Shown here: one piece after another, positions 34,116-47,589 of the stretch
How positions within the stretch are numbered: position 1 is the first letter of the stretch
Layout: each line of letters starts with the position of its first letter
Assembly: GCA_013397845.1 (NCBI GenBank)
Contig: VZTG01001713.1
Coordinates: 188,778-252,777 of the forward strand
Direction of reading: 5' to 3'
DNA length: 64,000 nt
Origin: Melanocharis versteri
Lineage: Eukaryota > Chordata > Aves > Passeriformes > Melanocharitidae
Notes under the pieces: model-generated
The model's input: only the letters and a program-made list of their open reading frames with translations
What the model was told of the DNA's origin: nothing
Database searches by the model: none
Position numbers and translations under genes: made by a program

Positions 34116-34829
34116 TCTATTACATATCTACAGACAAAACAGCTACTTGGCATCGTGCGGCGGATGTCTGCAACTTCTGCCAGGACGCTGAACAGGGGCC
34201 AGGAGCTTGGGTGGAGACAGGAGCCAGGAGGTCATCTGGGGTTGCTGCTCTTTGTTAGAGCTAAATAACGTCGTGAATGTATTAAGCTCCTTTCCACGCA
34301 CGGATTTCTTTTTTTTTTTTTCAATGCCTTCAATAGTCCTTTTTTTTTTTCTTTTCCCCCCACTGGGCTGGATTCATGTACAAATATGCAAGGCAGAGCA
34401 GTCTGCTCATTTGCACTTAGCATGAAACCCTGAGTTTTTTTCAGAAAAAATGAACCAACATACTCCCTGCAAAGGTTTGCTCTGTGAGAAAAACAACTCG
34501 GGTGCTTTGTCATTTCCTCACTTTCAGACACTGATCAGACAGTCACCTTCACAAAACTATCAGGTGATCTCATCATTGTTCCCTAAGAGAAGAAGTGTTT
34601 TTTTTTTAAAAATAAAGCTGAAAGTGAGCTGAGGCAAATTGTGGCACCTGGAATCTCAAAGCTGTGGCTGCATCCTAAAGCCCTGCTGAGCACAGGAACG
34701 TTGCTGGAACCTGTGGGGACTGAAAAACGGCACGAGTAAGATCTGCATTTTATACAACGGATACTATTACATGAGTTCTGTGGCTGCATGGAGGTATCTG
34801 CTTGTTCTGACCTGTTAGATGCCTGAGTT
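34116..34829. other. Non-coding stretch with T runs
   Basis: T runs occur at 34309-34321 and 34339-34350, with AT-rich single-copy sequence after them. No gene is seen. Confidence 0.5.
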
Positions 34830-34921
34830 TATATGTGTGTGTGTATATATATATACATACACACATATCTACACATATATATACACACACATATATATTT
34901 GTGTGTATATATATATATATA
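34830..34921. repeat. TG/TA/CA alternating dinucleotide tract
   Basis: 92 bases of almost strictly alternating purine-pyrimidine sequence contain TG, TA and CA blocks. The order TG-TA-CA makes it self-complementary, so hairpins or cruciforms and Z-DNA are possible. Confidence 0.92.
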
Positions 34922-35963
34922 AAATTGAGTTGTTCGTGTGAATCTCCTTCTCAAAACAGCCTGCAGATGAAAGGAGGTTAATAGCTCAGCAATCCAAATT
35001 ATGGTTTCTTTCCGTGTCAAATTACAGGAAAATAGTTACTTACATGGAAAGAGTAAACCATTCACTGTCAAGAAAATCATGTTTTCTTTTGGACACCTGA
35101 GAAGCGCCTGGGTGGGTGAACACATGGAGTTCAGGGTTTCATGGCATTGCTGAGACTGATGCTCCCATGGCTTCTTCCTTTTGTCGTTCAGGTATTCTTT
35201 TACGCAAACTTGTTCTGTCTGTTGAATTTCACCTGTCCCCTGCTCCCCTGCCTGAGGTTCACAGTCATGGGAGATGTGTTTTCAAGGCTGACATAACCAG
35301 GCTTTCTGGTGGTGGGCAACAGCCCTATTCTTCTCCAGGCTGGGCAACATAAATGTGAACATCCCCGTTCGGTTTTTCCTTCAGCCCTTGTTATTTTAAC
35401 CAGTCCTTTCCCTGACAGATAGCATAGAGTAAGACAGACAAGGCCTCTCTCTCAGGAAAAGCTTTGTGCTCCTTCCTAGTTATATAAAAGGCATCACAAG
35501 CGTTACGTGTCACCCACCTGCTGCTCCAGTTCACCCCTGGAACAGGATTGCTTTGTGTCAGGCCAACAAGTGTTTGAGTCTGAGATGCAAATACACCTGT
35601 ATCTCCATATGTTCATATAATAATATGAAACATCTTATTATTTCTTAAATAATAAATATGTGTTTTTCTAGTTTTTTCCCCCCTGGAGCCTTGCTGGATG
35701 AAAGGTGTCGTTACATAAAATATTTTATTCATGGCTATGTTTATCCAGACTGCGACACCCTTTTCCAGAGACATTATCTAATTCTAGCATCTGAGAGAAC
35801 CTTTGAATAAGATTTTGTGGTGACCACAAATAACAATGGGAGGAAGATTGTGGAAAGGTAAAAAGGCTGATCTTGATTTGCAGCAGGCGAGCTAAAAATT
35901 CCCTGCAGTCCCTCAGTCCTACATCCCAGTCTCTTTGTGCTGCTTTGCTCTTTAATAATGGCT
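34922..35963. other. Non-coding stretch
   Basis: No gene or repeat is seen. 35610-35740 is AT-rich. Confidence 0.5.
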
Positions 35964-36223
35964 TCTTTTTTTTATTTTTTTTTTTTTTTAGGACAAGACA
36001 AATTGTCTAGCCACAAGAATTTAAACAATGCTTTTAATCTGAGTGAAGAAATGTACTTCACTGCTTGGCTGCCTTTAAAGTCTACTATTGCAATGTCTCA
36101 GCAAAAGGTGTATTCGTAGAAGGGAGAGCTGTAGCTTAATGTAGCTGCTCCATAAAGTTATTTACCCTTGCTGTGCTTGATTTATAATTCTCACTAACTT
36201 CCTTGCCTTTTTTTTTTCAGCTA
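35964..36223 (+). other. Two T-rich acceptor-like tracts
   Basis: A T run ending in TTTAGGACAAG (35965-35992) and another ending in TTTTTTTCAGCTAAG (near 36222) both resemble splice acceptors. No credible exon follows either. A-tailed or T-tailed retroposed sequence is another explanation. Confidence 0.2.
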
Positions 36224-38760
36224 AGAAACCTTGAGATGCTGTCTGCAGAGGTGGAAGCAGGGGTGGATTCACCACGCCTCACCCCTGGTGCTGCCCCTGC
36301 CCCTCAGCCAGACAAGTTGGTCGATGATTAATTTTAATTCATCTTTGAACAACCTGAGTTTTGAAAAAAGGGAAATTCCACTGCACTTTTCCACTCTGAA
36401 ATGCACTGAACAGCACAAATTTTTCTTGAGTGGATATAAAAGATTTGCACCCTAAGGGCTGGTGACCTCTTGATGCTCTTTTCGCACAGATCAAGTGCCT
36501 GACCTGGGCCTCTCCCACTTTGGTCTCTGGCTCTGTCCTTCCTCCCTTAGCCCAAGACACTCTGCTTTACAGGGCCCCCACATCACTGATGGGATCTTGT
36601 GTGCACACCTCTGTAGGGCCACACGAGTGGGTTGTGGAGGAGATTCCATAAAACCATGGGAAAGGACAGGGATTCAGGTCATGTCTCATTTCCCATCAGG
36701 GGAGGCAGTGCCAGATGCTGCTCTGGGACCCAACCCAGACCCGTGCCCTGACAGACTGGTGGGAGCAAAGGGGATCAGAAAGTGTTTCCCACTAATTCCT
36801 GGAGTCCCCAGTTTCCTCGACACACCAAAATGTGCATCTTGTGGTTCACAGCCCTATGAAGAACTTGATACACAGCTTGTAAGGTCAGAAATTTGGCTGT
36901 TCCTGGGTGCACACATTTTCTCACCCCACATTTGGGAGGGTCTGTGCACTCTCTTAGTGAAAACAGCTCTGCACACAGATATAAATCCATGTATTGGAAA
37001 GCAGGGAGACAGATGGCCTCTATTACCCCGTGTAACCAAACACAGGATGCAGATGATCTGAAACAATTAGAATGGGAGTTTTCCTATCTGAGAGTTTTAA
37101 AGAGATTTCATTCATCATATGCTTAGTGGCATGGCTCCAGCTCCAAGGACGTATCTGAGGCAGAGATTTTAAAATATTCCTAATAAACCTTTTCTGCTCA
37201 CTATAACATTATGATTTTAATGTGTTAGTGTGCTTGAGCCCTTAAAGCCAGAAGCAACTGATATGCACCACCTGAATTCCTGTGAGTTTCCCTATTTCAG
37301 GGGAGTCGTGAGGGTGTTTTCCCACTTCATTCATGCCAAAACCCACCTTAATTTTTAGGAACAGTGTAGCAAAACACTTGTCTGGGACACTCCTTTCCAG
37401 TGACCAACTCACCTTGGCCCAACGGCGATGGAGCGGGGAAGGCTCCTATTTTCAGGCCCAATTGTTTGGGAAGAATTGGCCTGTCCCAAGGAAGCTGGGG
37501 AGAATATTTGTGTGGCAGGAGCGTGTGTGCTGGCTTTACCCCACCCGCTGAGGCTGCTCAGCACTCTGGAATGCTCCTTGCCTGCACTGGGGGGATTACT
37601 GGGCAGGGGGAAGGAAGGTTTTTATCCCATAAACACCGCTGATCACGTGGAGCCACCACTTCTCAGCATCACCTTCCAAGACAATGGGATGAGCTGGGAA
37701 GAGATAATCTGAAAGAGGGACCTAGAGGTCAGAATCCTTAAATCCATATTTAGTTCCCGAGCTGATTTTTCTTTTTTTTAGGAAGTGTTGCTTCTGAGTA
37801 ACTCCTCCCGTTCAGTAGAAGTCACCATAACAAGAAAACCAGCGTATGTGCACACATTGGATTATAAATCAGTCCATCACACAGCGAAGCTTGGCTGGTC
37901 CTGGGTGCAAACTAGGCAGATGTTTCACGTGCAGCTCCCTGGAGCAGATTTCAGCGGGGCAGGAAGAGCGCCACGAAACTGCAAAGAAAGATTGAGCTAG
38001 GCGAGATGTAATTACCAAACCTGGACTATGTCCAGGACATCGGGGCAAACCCTCCTGCCTCTGCAAATTTGATTTTAACAACTTTAATTTTAAACACCTG
38101 ATAGTCGTATTTCTTGCCAAGCGAACAGACTGCTGAAAGTAAGAGAGGCAGCATTTCCTAAATAGAAAAAAACCTTAGAAAATTTAGAAAGGAAAGAAAA
38201 AAACCAACAGAGTAGAGTTTCCTCCTGTAAGATTTGTGACACCTCAGTGGGAAACCATGAAATATCCGCTGCAAAAACACATTTTCTGGGTGGCAGGTCA
38301 GCTTAACTTATAGCACCCCACAGCTCAGGCCAATATTTTGTGTGTGGAAGTGATGAATTGTAGAAAGTGGAACCACACAGGGGCATCAGCAGAGGGAGTC
38401 CAGGTCAGAGCAGTACAGAAACAAAACAAGAGGAACCTGCCTAAAATATGAAGAAAACTCAGCTTCTTTCGCTATCGAAACATATTTGTGCACCAGCATT
38501 TATTGATGACATTGCAAATAACCACCTCTGACCACCAAATGGTTTGACACACCAGGTTGCTTATGTGGAATTCAACTGTGTCCACAGCCCTGCAACAAAA
38601 CAAGCAAAGCAAAATGAGCACCTGAAAGAAAACCTCTTGTGTAACACAGACCCTCAGGATATCGGGAGGAGCACTGCTGACCTTGGCTACCCCTGAGATT
38701 TGGCACGTGAGCAGAGCAAATCAGTTCTCACAGCGGTTTGCAAGCTTTGGAATAGGCAGC
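36224..38760. other. Non-coding stretch
   Basis: A 188-codon plus frame (36495-37061) has no recognisable domain and overlaps minus frames. 38160-38215 is A-rich. Nothing else is seen. Confidence 0.45.
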
Positions 38761-38837
38761 TCCTGACCCTGCTTTAGCACAGGGGGATGGAGTAGGTGAT
38801 TTTAGAGGTTCCCTTCCAGCCAGAAATTTCTGTCATA
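38761..38837 (+). mobile_element. CR1 LINE 3'-tail fragment
   Basis: CCTGCTTTAGCACAGGGGGA, then GATGGAGTAGGTGATTTTAG, AGGTTCCCTTCCAGCC and a degraded ATTTCTGTCAT end match the avian CR1 3' end with several substitutions. Only the last 75 or so bases survive. Confidence 0.6.
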
Positions 38838-40041
38838 TTAAGGTCCCCTCCCAAAGCCTATAAACCAGGTTCCAAAAGATAATGGTAAAATAATAAAGCG
38901 TCTACTACTGCAAGCTGGTAGGTGCTGCGGGAAGCCAATGCTACCCTGCGGAAGTGTGCCCCAGAATAGTTTGTAGAGGAGTGGCTTTAAGTAGAAGAAG
39001 CTGTACTTGCATCACCCTGAAGTAACTAGAAGCACATGGAGAATCTGTTTTCCTGGCTTTTTCACCCAAGTGAAACAACCTTCTCCAGTTGCTGCTGAAA
39101 GGAATTTAATGAAATAATCTACACATGAGATTATTTCCATGTTTGCACAAAACATAAAACCAGTGTTCGGGACTTGCTCTGCCCCATTTTCAGGCTCTGG
39201 TTGTGTTGCATATGGGACACGTTTATCTCAGACGGAAAAAATCCGCAGCACTGATTTCCCTGGTGTCTGTGCTGGTCACACCGGGGTGTTGGATACCCCT
39301 GTAAGAGCAGAGCCTGAGCTGTGGCTGCTGAGCACATGGCCCTGAGCCACACATGAGCTCCCATTCCCCAGAAGGGAAGAGGAGGGCTCGGGCAGGTGTA
39401 GCTGTACCTGCCTGTCAGCATGCCGAGGATGCTGCGTGCTGTGGGCTCCAGCTGCAGCCTCCTGCTGTGTAATCCTCACACCAGACCTTCCACCAGCGCT
39501 GCCACTCTGTCCTGAATACCCTGAGTCTACACATCCACCGTGAGAAAGTGCCACTTTGGGGTTTGAGGGGTGGCCACAAAGCCCTGCAGCCAGCCAGAGC
39601 TTTGTTGTGGGGCTGGGCTTGGCATGTCCAAAGCAGTTTATGCCCAGGGAATGCAGCAGACCCAAGCTCTGGTGTATCGCATTTTCAATCAGCTCTGCTG
39701 CCTCATTTCAAAACTGGGAGCGTTCGCACTCACTATCAAAAAAAGCACTGTTATTATTATCACAGCTTTGCTATATACTGCTGTGTTCCCAGGTGCACAC
39801 TGCTAAACAAGAAAGTGCAATTCACAAGTTCAAGAAAATAGCGAAATGTTCCACGTCTCACCGTTTCTCCAGCAGCCTGGTAACAAAACACAGATATACT
39901 TTATCCACCCTGCTGGTGATGAAACTCAGACACTCGTCAGAGGTTTATTGTTATTTTTAGCCGGGACACAGAGAAAACTATAGCAGAAACCATTTTCCTT
40001 TCCCTTTTAAAACCCTCGTATGTAGAAAGGAGGCAATGGCT
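38838..40041. other. Non-coding stretch
   Basis: Short frames only (up to 134 codons at 39556-39960), with no recognisable product. Confidence 0.5.
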
Positions 40042-40079
40042 TTACACAGCTGTTTGTCCATTACACAGCTGCTTGTCCA
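40042..40079. repeat. 19-bp tandem duplication
   Basis: TTACACAGCTGTTTGTCCA is directly repeated with one change (T to C). Each copy contains the E-box CAGCTG. Confidence 0.9.
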
Positions 40080-43000
40080 CTTTTTCTGAGCAGAGTAACG
40101 AAAAGGGCCAGAGCAAAACTTCAGCTTCAGTTCTCCTCCGGTGTAAATCAGGACAGTTCCACCACAGAGCAGTTGAGCTGTCCTAGAGTGCACACCAGGA
40201 TAGGGTTAGGCCCTCTGTTATGAGTGTGAGATACTAATTGCAAACTCTGAAATGAAAGCAGTATTTCCCTCTTCTTTTGTGTTAGTCTATATCCTCACCT
40301 CTGATATTCTGTCTCTGCTGGAACTATTAATGAATCGGGTTTTTTGAATGCAAAAATGACTTTAATGAATGGGCAAGCAGAAAGACATCACCTTCTCTAA
40401 CCAGCAGGAAACACTTTTCTACACTAGCCCTGAGCTCTCAGTCACCACCACAGCTGAGATTGTCAATAAATGTGGACAGGCCCAGAGTCCAGCACTTTTC
40501 AGTCTCAGGACACTGAAATTCCACTCAAAGCCCATCACCTGCATTGGTATCCAAACCCTGTGTTATTGGTAACTTAAACAATTGTTTTACTAATTCCTAT
40601 GGCACTCCAGTGTCCTGATTTCAAAACATTTAAGGACATAATTCCTTTAAAATATAGGCTTAAGCACTGAGGTATTCTGGAAGTAATATGAAAAAAAAAT
40701 ACCTTTCTTGTTTTTTTTGGACAGCAATGCATTGAGTCATTATTTCTCCCAATAAAGAGAAGCATTCCTTTATCACTTAAAGACTTCATGATAACCTTGA
40801 GCATGGCTGGCTTTAGGGCTTTTATGCCCAGCTCATGTCACCCCAGTCAGAAAGTAATTCTGCAATTAACCTTGCTACAACCCCAAAAGGTGCATAGCTT
40901 TAAAATAGCAAACACATGGAGAAAGAGTGGTGCAATTTTTCTTAATTAGAGAAAATGACCACACTTCAAAAAAAAAAGGCAAAATAGATTAAACTGTTCT
41001 AATCACAAGCAGTGTTTAAAAATTAACCCAAATCTACAAAAAGCCCAGTCCAACACCTCCATGCTACATCCCAATAGTCCGAAAAGCTTGGAACAGACTG
41101 GTCTAGATCACAAAGTCTGTTCAGAAACAGACTGGAATCACTGTCTTGTGCCGTTTGGGGGAAACTCAACTAACTCCTTTATTTACATCTAGATGAAGAA
41201 GAAAAGAAACACAGTAAACCCTCGTGACGTTGCCAATTATGTAGGGCTTCCATCACTTCTCATGCACACACCTGACACACGCAAGCATGTTAATTTTTAC
41301 TGCTCGAGAGAAGCCTTAGTTCATTTAGATTTAAGACAAAAAGCAGCAGTCCATCACCTCCCATCACTAAAACCCTGACATTTACAGAGCTCTTTCCAAA
41401 CCAGTTCATTAAACACTGCATGCATCTTAGGGGCATATGCAGCAGTATAATTTAGAGTGTATATTTTATAGGTTTCTTTTTCTGGTTTACCCGCTGATTA
41501 TTATGTGCTGTAAAATTTCAATTATCGCAACCAGTCAGGGGAATAAAAAAGGGAAATAAAAAGTAGGCGATGGAAAAGTGTATGTTAACAAATGTCATAG
41601 AAAAGAAGCCAATGCAACACTCAGATTTCAGTGTTATTAATGCTCTTTTCTCTTCTCACAGGCAGATCAGCAGGATGAATAAAAAGCACAAAACGACAAC
41701 TAAATAATCTCCCTCATTCTTACACGCAGCAGACATTTCAAAACACTGTGGACAAATCCATGGGTGAAATTTATCTTTCACTGTGCAAACTCCTAGACCT
41801 GGGAGGAACAGCACAGCCCAAATCACGGGTTGAATCTGGCCCAGACAGTTACAAGAATGACTTGGAGGAGACAAGAATATGCCTGCAAATTTTCCACATG
41901 GCGTGTAAGTTAAACAACCCAATTCTCATGCATGGGGCAGACGTACAGGGCTGAAATGGCTGCTGATATAAAGGGAAATGTTCCCAAATAATTTCACCTT
42001 CGTCCATTTATATAATTTACGTTGACATCCAACGCCCTGAAGAGCTGCAAACACAAAATGCTGTACCTGAAAAAAAAAATCACAGAAAGGGCTGGGAATT
42101 TTTTTTTTCGGTGTGACAAACCTGTAAAGCTGGGATGATGAAACTTGGTAAGTTGTCCACATTATTACACATATACAGTTGTTTTAACTGTGTACCACTT
42201 TCTCATGTACGGTGATTTTTAATGCACGTTAACCTGGCAGTTTCAGTCAATTTCTGTAGTGTCCAAACTTGTCAAGGCAAATAGTTTCTCACCAAAGGGA
42301 TTCCAGTTGATTAGGCCTGGCCCCATCCCAGTGTGTGCATTTTCTGTTGTCACTGCTGCTGTCAGGATCACACCTCTGTGGGACGCCCCTAAGTGTCCTC
42401 AGCCTGCACACCCAGTTTTTGAAGGCTGAGGAAATGCGGCAGAGGTTTCCGATCTCTTCTTGCTTTCAAGAAGTTGACTTCTTTGCAGCAGCTTGCATAT
42501 TCATCCTGACTTGCTTCTTTGCTGAGCAGTAACCTGGAAAACACACACACGGTATTAGGGTACAACACTGAAAACCGCTGCTTCTCAAGGAATCTCTAAA
42601 ATCTCATTTTCGTGTCAAAGAAACAATTTCAACTTCTCTGCAGCTTCTGAACGAACAAAACGAATACCTTTAGCATGTCCCACATAAAATTATGTAACAC
42701 CAAGCAAAACAAAGGAAATGTGCTGGCTTTTATCCAGTTGAGATCAAAAGCCTTTGGACCCTCTTATGAAAGATGAGCAATGCAACATTTCACTCCAGTG
42801 TTGAGATCCACTGCTGCAGTGTTTTCCTGGCAGAAATAGGGCTGGGGTTTTCTCCCTCCTTAAAAGTAACGAAAAATACGCTGTAAAACATCAGAAGAAC
42901 TATGTATATGTGGCACTTTATTTCTGCTTATTAGGTCAAACTTCAGGTTCAAGGGCTGCATAGAAGCTTGCTATCACTGAGTTATAATTAATTCTTTGCT

Positions 43001-45379
43001 CACAGAGTATGAACTGTGGCTCATGGGGAGAACATCCTTTACATTTTCATCTGTATGTGCAGCTGAATCTTTGTTTCAGGTGCAAGCTTAAGCCATTCTT
43101 AAGTACAGAAATGTGATTATAACACAGGAGGTCCCCTGTGAATTCCTCCTCTGCTTCCCAATCTTGCACAAAAAAAAAAACCAACATACTTTTTTCAGGT
43201 CATAGGGCAGAACTACCTGAAATGGAAGCTAGGTAAGTATTTATCTTTGGAGTTCATGGGGTTTACCTGGTGTAAATTGTTTATATTCATAGCAATGAAT
43301 TTGTTTCAATTTCAGCTCAGGATGATATTTAAACCTGAGCTTTCTACACAGTCAGATTGGCAACAGCTATCAGGTCCTCTCAGCATGAAGCCTTGCATTA
43401 ATTTCAAAGCAGAACATTACTGGCAGCATGACTGGAATTCTGTAGGCTCTAACTGCCAAGTTTGTGCAGAGAGATTCCTGCAGCCAACTTCCTTAAGGAT
43501 GTGTCTGCACGGCACAGTGGTACCTGAGCTAGCCCTAAGCCAAATATTTGGAGCAGGATGTGATCCCAAGGAGAATGCACTCTTAACTCTGTTAACTTGG
43601 TAGAAAAGCAAATCCTGCTATTACCATAACCCTCTGTAGTCTCTTGGTGGAGCAGCAAGGGAAAAAAAGTCTAAATTACCAAATGTGATCCTTACTATTT
43701 ATTCCATTTAAAAGGCTTCTCTATAGCTAACCTTAATTTTGTTTTGGGGAAGGAAATGCGTTAGGAATTATGCTCAGCAGATGAAATTCAGGAAAGATGG
43801 AAATAGCTGGTATTCCCATTTCTGCCTGTGAAGAATTTTAGCAAGAGGCCAACTGCTCAGGTTCCTGCAGGATGGAGCCTGATCTCAAAGCTGAGCAGCC
43901 AGGAGGAGGCAGGTTCCTCAGAGCCATGTTCAGATGGTGCTGCCTCCATCTGAGATGCCACACAGAGTCCATGGGAATTGGCTGGTTTGCCTAAGGAACC
44001 CCAAAGAGCCAATTGCACTGGCACAAATAAGTGAGGGTGCTGGAGCCTGTCAGAAGGAAAGCCTGGCTAGAGAGACCTGGGAGGGAAAGATTTCTGCTGT
44101 TCAAACAAACCTGCCCAAACAGCTGCTTTCCTTTCCTTCCCATTTTCCCCCCAGCCATCCTGCATGCACTCTCTGCTTCACAGGTAAGACAGCATATCGG
44201 AAACACAGGATTTTTACCAATTTTTTCTTCGACTCTTAGCAGAGGAGGCAAGGATTTATGAACGTCTACCAGGAGAGCCAAGGTCCAAGTGTAACAGACA
44301 GGGGCAAGCCACAAACTTTGGAAGAGAAGAGCGGGCATAGAGCACCAATCTTCCCAGTGTCAGGGAAAAAAAAGAAAAAAGAAGAAAAAATCTTATTAAC
44401 CTGCATTGGACCTGCTTTTTGGATTTCAGACTCTTCCAGAAAACAGAGCAGAACCATCCTGGGTCCACATAAGAAAAAGAGAGAGAATGGAGGTGGAATA
44501 TGTCTATATAAAAGGGTTGGGAGAAGGAAAAGCCTACTTTTGTACTGGTCGTCTCTCTGCACAACTGAGGAGTCAAAAGCAGCAGTAAAAACACTGCTTC
44601 TTCCATTCTGGAGGCTCCACAAAACCCCACGGCTGGGTTCTAATATATCGATATTTATTTATTGCTGCCTTTGGAAGCCTAAATTAAATGCACATTGTTG
44701 GACCTCAATGTAATGCATTACAGTGTTCTTGTTGACCAAAGATACAGAACACAGATAACCAGGATCAAATCCAGTGTCAGATCCTAATCCCAAAGTAACC
44801 TTCCCTTATGGGATGGCAGAAGAGGAGCAAAGGCATGGGAGTGTGGGGTCAGACCCTGCCTGTAGGCGTGACTTTCCCTGGCTCAGTTTTGCCTGAATTA
44901 CTCCAGTTGTGCCCAGAGGGACAAGGCGACACCAGAGGGAAACATCTCATGCCCCCTTCAGCTGGCAGTGAGAAGGATCTGTGTGTGTGAGAGAAGGATT
45001 AAGAGGCCTGATCTCCAGTCCTCACCAAAAAAGAAGACTGCAAATGATTTTCCTGGCCCATCTTGCACACCTACAGTCCTTGGGGACAAGAGGACTGGTT
45101 GCTAGACTAAAGTGCTTTCTCTTATGAAAACACATGTGGGAAAGTGTTAAACTGTGCAGTGTGGTATTTTGGTTTCTACATCCCCTGATGAAATGTTTCT
45201 TGCCTGGGGAAAACAAAACGGAAGAAAAATATCCCCTGGAAATATCTGCATAATTTACTCCCACACACCTAGTGAGAGATTTACAATCGAACAGCAGCTC
45301 CCCTGAAACCATCACCGTATTGTGCTCTGAATTACACTTTTGTACTCCTACCTGCAAATTATACTGTTAATTAGTTAAT
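40080..45379. other. AT-leaning single-copy non-coding stretch
   Basis: No gene, transposon or island is seen in 5.3 kb. A 12-base palindrome AAACAATTGTTT, resembling paired SOX sites, is at 40576-40587. A-rich low complexity occurs near 40970, 43160 and 44370. Frames of up to 151 codons (44258-44713) look accidental. Confidence 0.5.
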
Positions 45380-45432
45380 GGCTGCAAAGTGCTTTGGAGA
45401 AGAAAAGAGCACTCATTAAATACCATTGTTCT
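45380..45432 (+). mobile_element. Possible ancient SINE/LINE tail
   Basis: GCTGCAAAGTGCTTTGGAGA followed by AGAAAAGAGCACTCATTAAA resembles the AAAGCGCTTTGAG...GCGCTATATAAAT signature at the end of old amniote repeats. The match is short and diverged, so the class is uncertain. Confidence 0.3.
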
Positions 45433-47589
45433 GCTCTCCAGTGTGCAATGTTCCACCCTTCATTAATCTCCAACCTCTTCCCCAACCTCTCGCTAGCAAT
45501 TAAGTTTCATACTCTCAAGTAGCAAATTAGTCTGAGATCAACATCACTATTCAGAACGTGTTTCCTGAAACTTTAGCTTCAATTATATTCTAGAAAATTT
45601 CAAGCTGGTGCATTACATGAAATTCCCCAAACAAAATCCTTGGTCCGTGTCTTGAAAACCTCCCTTTGGATAAACCAAAACCTTCTTTCCTTTCCTTGTC
45701 CTTTCCTATGGATAAGGGAAATCTAATATATGGGACGAGATTTTTCAAAGAAGTTCAAACCCCACTGAGAAGAGCAAACAAGGGGCCAGATGCTCAGAAG
45801 AGCTCAGCATGCAGAATACTGAGAACTAAAGCCTTTTTCTGCGTGCCGAAACCCACTCCTGGCAGCACGTCCTGGTGAGAGGCGTTTGAAAACTTAGCCC
45901 CTTCTGCCACCCAGCCAAATTTAAGATCGATTTGCCCTTAAAATTCCTGGATGCCTTCACTGAGTATAATATCCAAGCTGAAGATAGCAGGAGACCTGGC
46001 TGCTTTCTCTAGTTTCTGCTTTAGATGGCTGAACTGTGTTCCTTGCTGTACTCGGGAAAAGATACCCACAGCCAAACCTGCAAGCAAGCAAAAAACCAAA
46101 AAGGAAGTGAAAAACGTCCTTTGAGGTCGTGCAGCAAAAGACAGACAGCACAGAAGTGGTACCTGCAGAAAACAACCATGACTATCACCTTAAACAAGGG
46201 AAAGGGCCTGAAAAAAAAATACCAAGACAACAAAGTCTGATGGCAACCAGTAAAGTACAGAAGACATGTTTAATTTACAGCTGAGGTGGTATCTCTGTCC
46301 TAACTGCTTTTACCACAATTTGTTCTGCACTGCCAGCCAAGCTAGAATCTAAAGATGATCTGGGCAGTCACCTGATTCTTGCTTGGTATTTTCATCCCCT
46401 TCTCTTTAAGCAATTCTTGCCTGAGAAATGGTCACAGTCAACAAAAACGCTGCTTTTCCTACAATGACAAATCCCATGCAAGCAACCAGTAAGGTGGATT
46501 TCCCATTTCCCAGAGGCTGCCATGGGGACAGAAGAAATGAGGTTTTCACCTCCTCCTCTGGCAGGTAAGGTGGGGACATGGCAAGACAGAGAAAACCCAG
46601 GCATTTTGCAGGTTTCAAAGATCAGAAGGGCACAAATATACCAAACGCATTCACATATTAATTCCTGCACCAGGTCTTCAATTCCTGGAAGAGCTTAAAA
46701 ATAGATCTTAAAGGTCATTCAATACTTTCTCTTTCTCTGGATCCACAAAATTCAGCCCCCAGTCACAAGCAGTGGATAGCCTAAAAAAAAATCTCAGAGA
46801 AACCTTAGCAAACAGCCAAATTCTGGATTTGTTGTGCTAATGAATTCTAAAGGGCATAAAGAGTCTGGGAACAGAGCTGAGAGGTATCAGCTGGTGATTT
46901 GTCTACAGACCATGCAGTCAGGCAGGGTTCCTGCAGAACCTGAAGCTTCAGCTTTGGCCTCCAAGACCTCAAAGGGCCCTCCAGCCACAGCAAACACAAA
47001 TCCAGGTGTGACTGGAATAATCACCACCCCACGTTATCTCTGCAGGGTTGTATCTGAGCTCTGTGCTCCCCTCACAACCACGCACCAAGTGCCTGCTCTG
47101 AGAATGTCTCTTGGTGGTTTTGGTACCAAGAGTTTGTCAGGGACAGGGCAGGGTTGGCACTTAGGCGGTTCTGCACAGAAAGCTGCCACAGAAAACTCAG
47201 ATACTGAGGGATGGGGCTCCCTCCTGGCAGGTGGGAGACAAATGTCAGTTCTGCAGCTGATGGCACTGATAACACACCTAAGCAAGAGGCCCAAAGAGGG
47301 GGACTGGCTCCCGCATCATTTATAAATCTTATTCCCTGCCCTCAGTGGCTCTGAACCAGCGTCCTGCAAACATGTGGCCCAGAGCCATAGGAAATTCACT
47401 CAGAGAGTGCCAGGTCTGGGTCACCCTTCTGGTACATGGATTGATTTCCAAATCTTGTGGTTCTCTGGAGGCGGATGGAGCTCCAGGATGGAGAAGAGAG
47501 TGTGAAACACCATCTGGGGCTGACCATGAGGTGTGATGGGACTGCAGCAGCTCCTGGGCCCCAGCCAGGTCCCACTGGTGGTTCTGCAT
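45433..47589. other. Non-coding stretch
   Basis: 45440-45620 is AT-rich and homeobox-motif-like. A 163-codon frame (46834-47325) has no recognisable domain. Confidence 0.45.

Noticed and set aside
33692..34268. Frames with Met-Asp-Gly-Trp or Ile-His-Pro-Ser repeats, 150-175 codons
   Set aside because: They arise from the CCAT microsatellite inside a GC-rich island.
36495..37061. 188-codon plus-strand frame
   Set aside because: No known motif, low-complexity-free but unremarkable composition, and minus frames overlap it.
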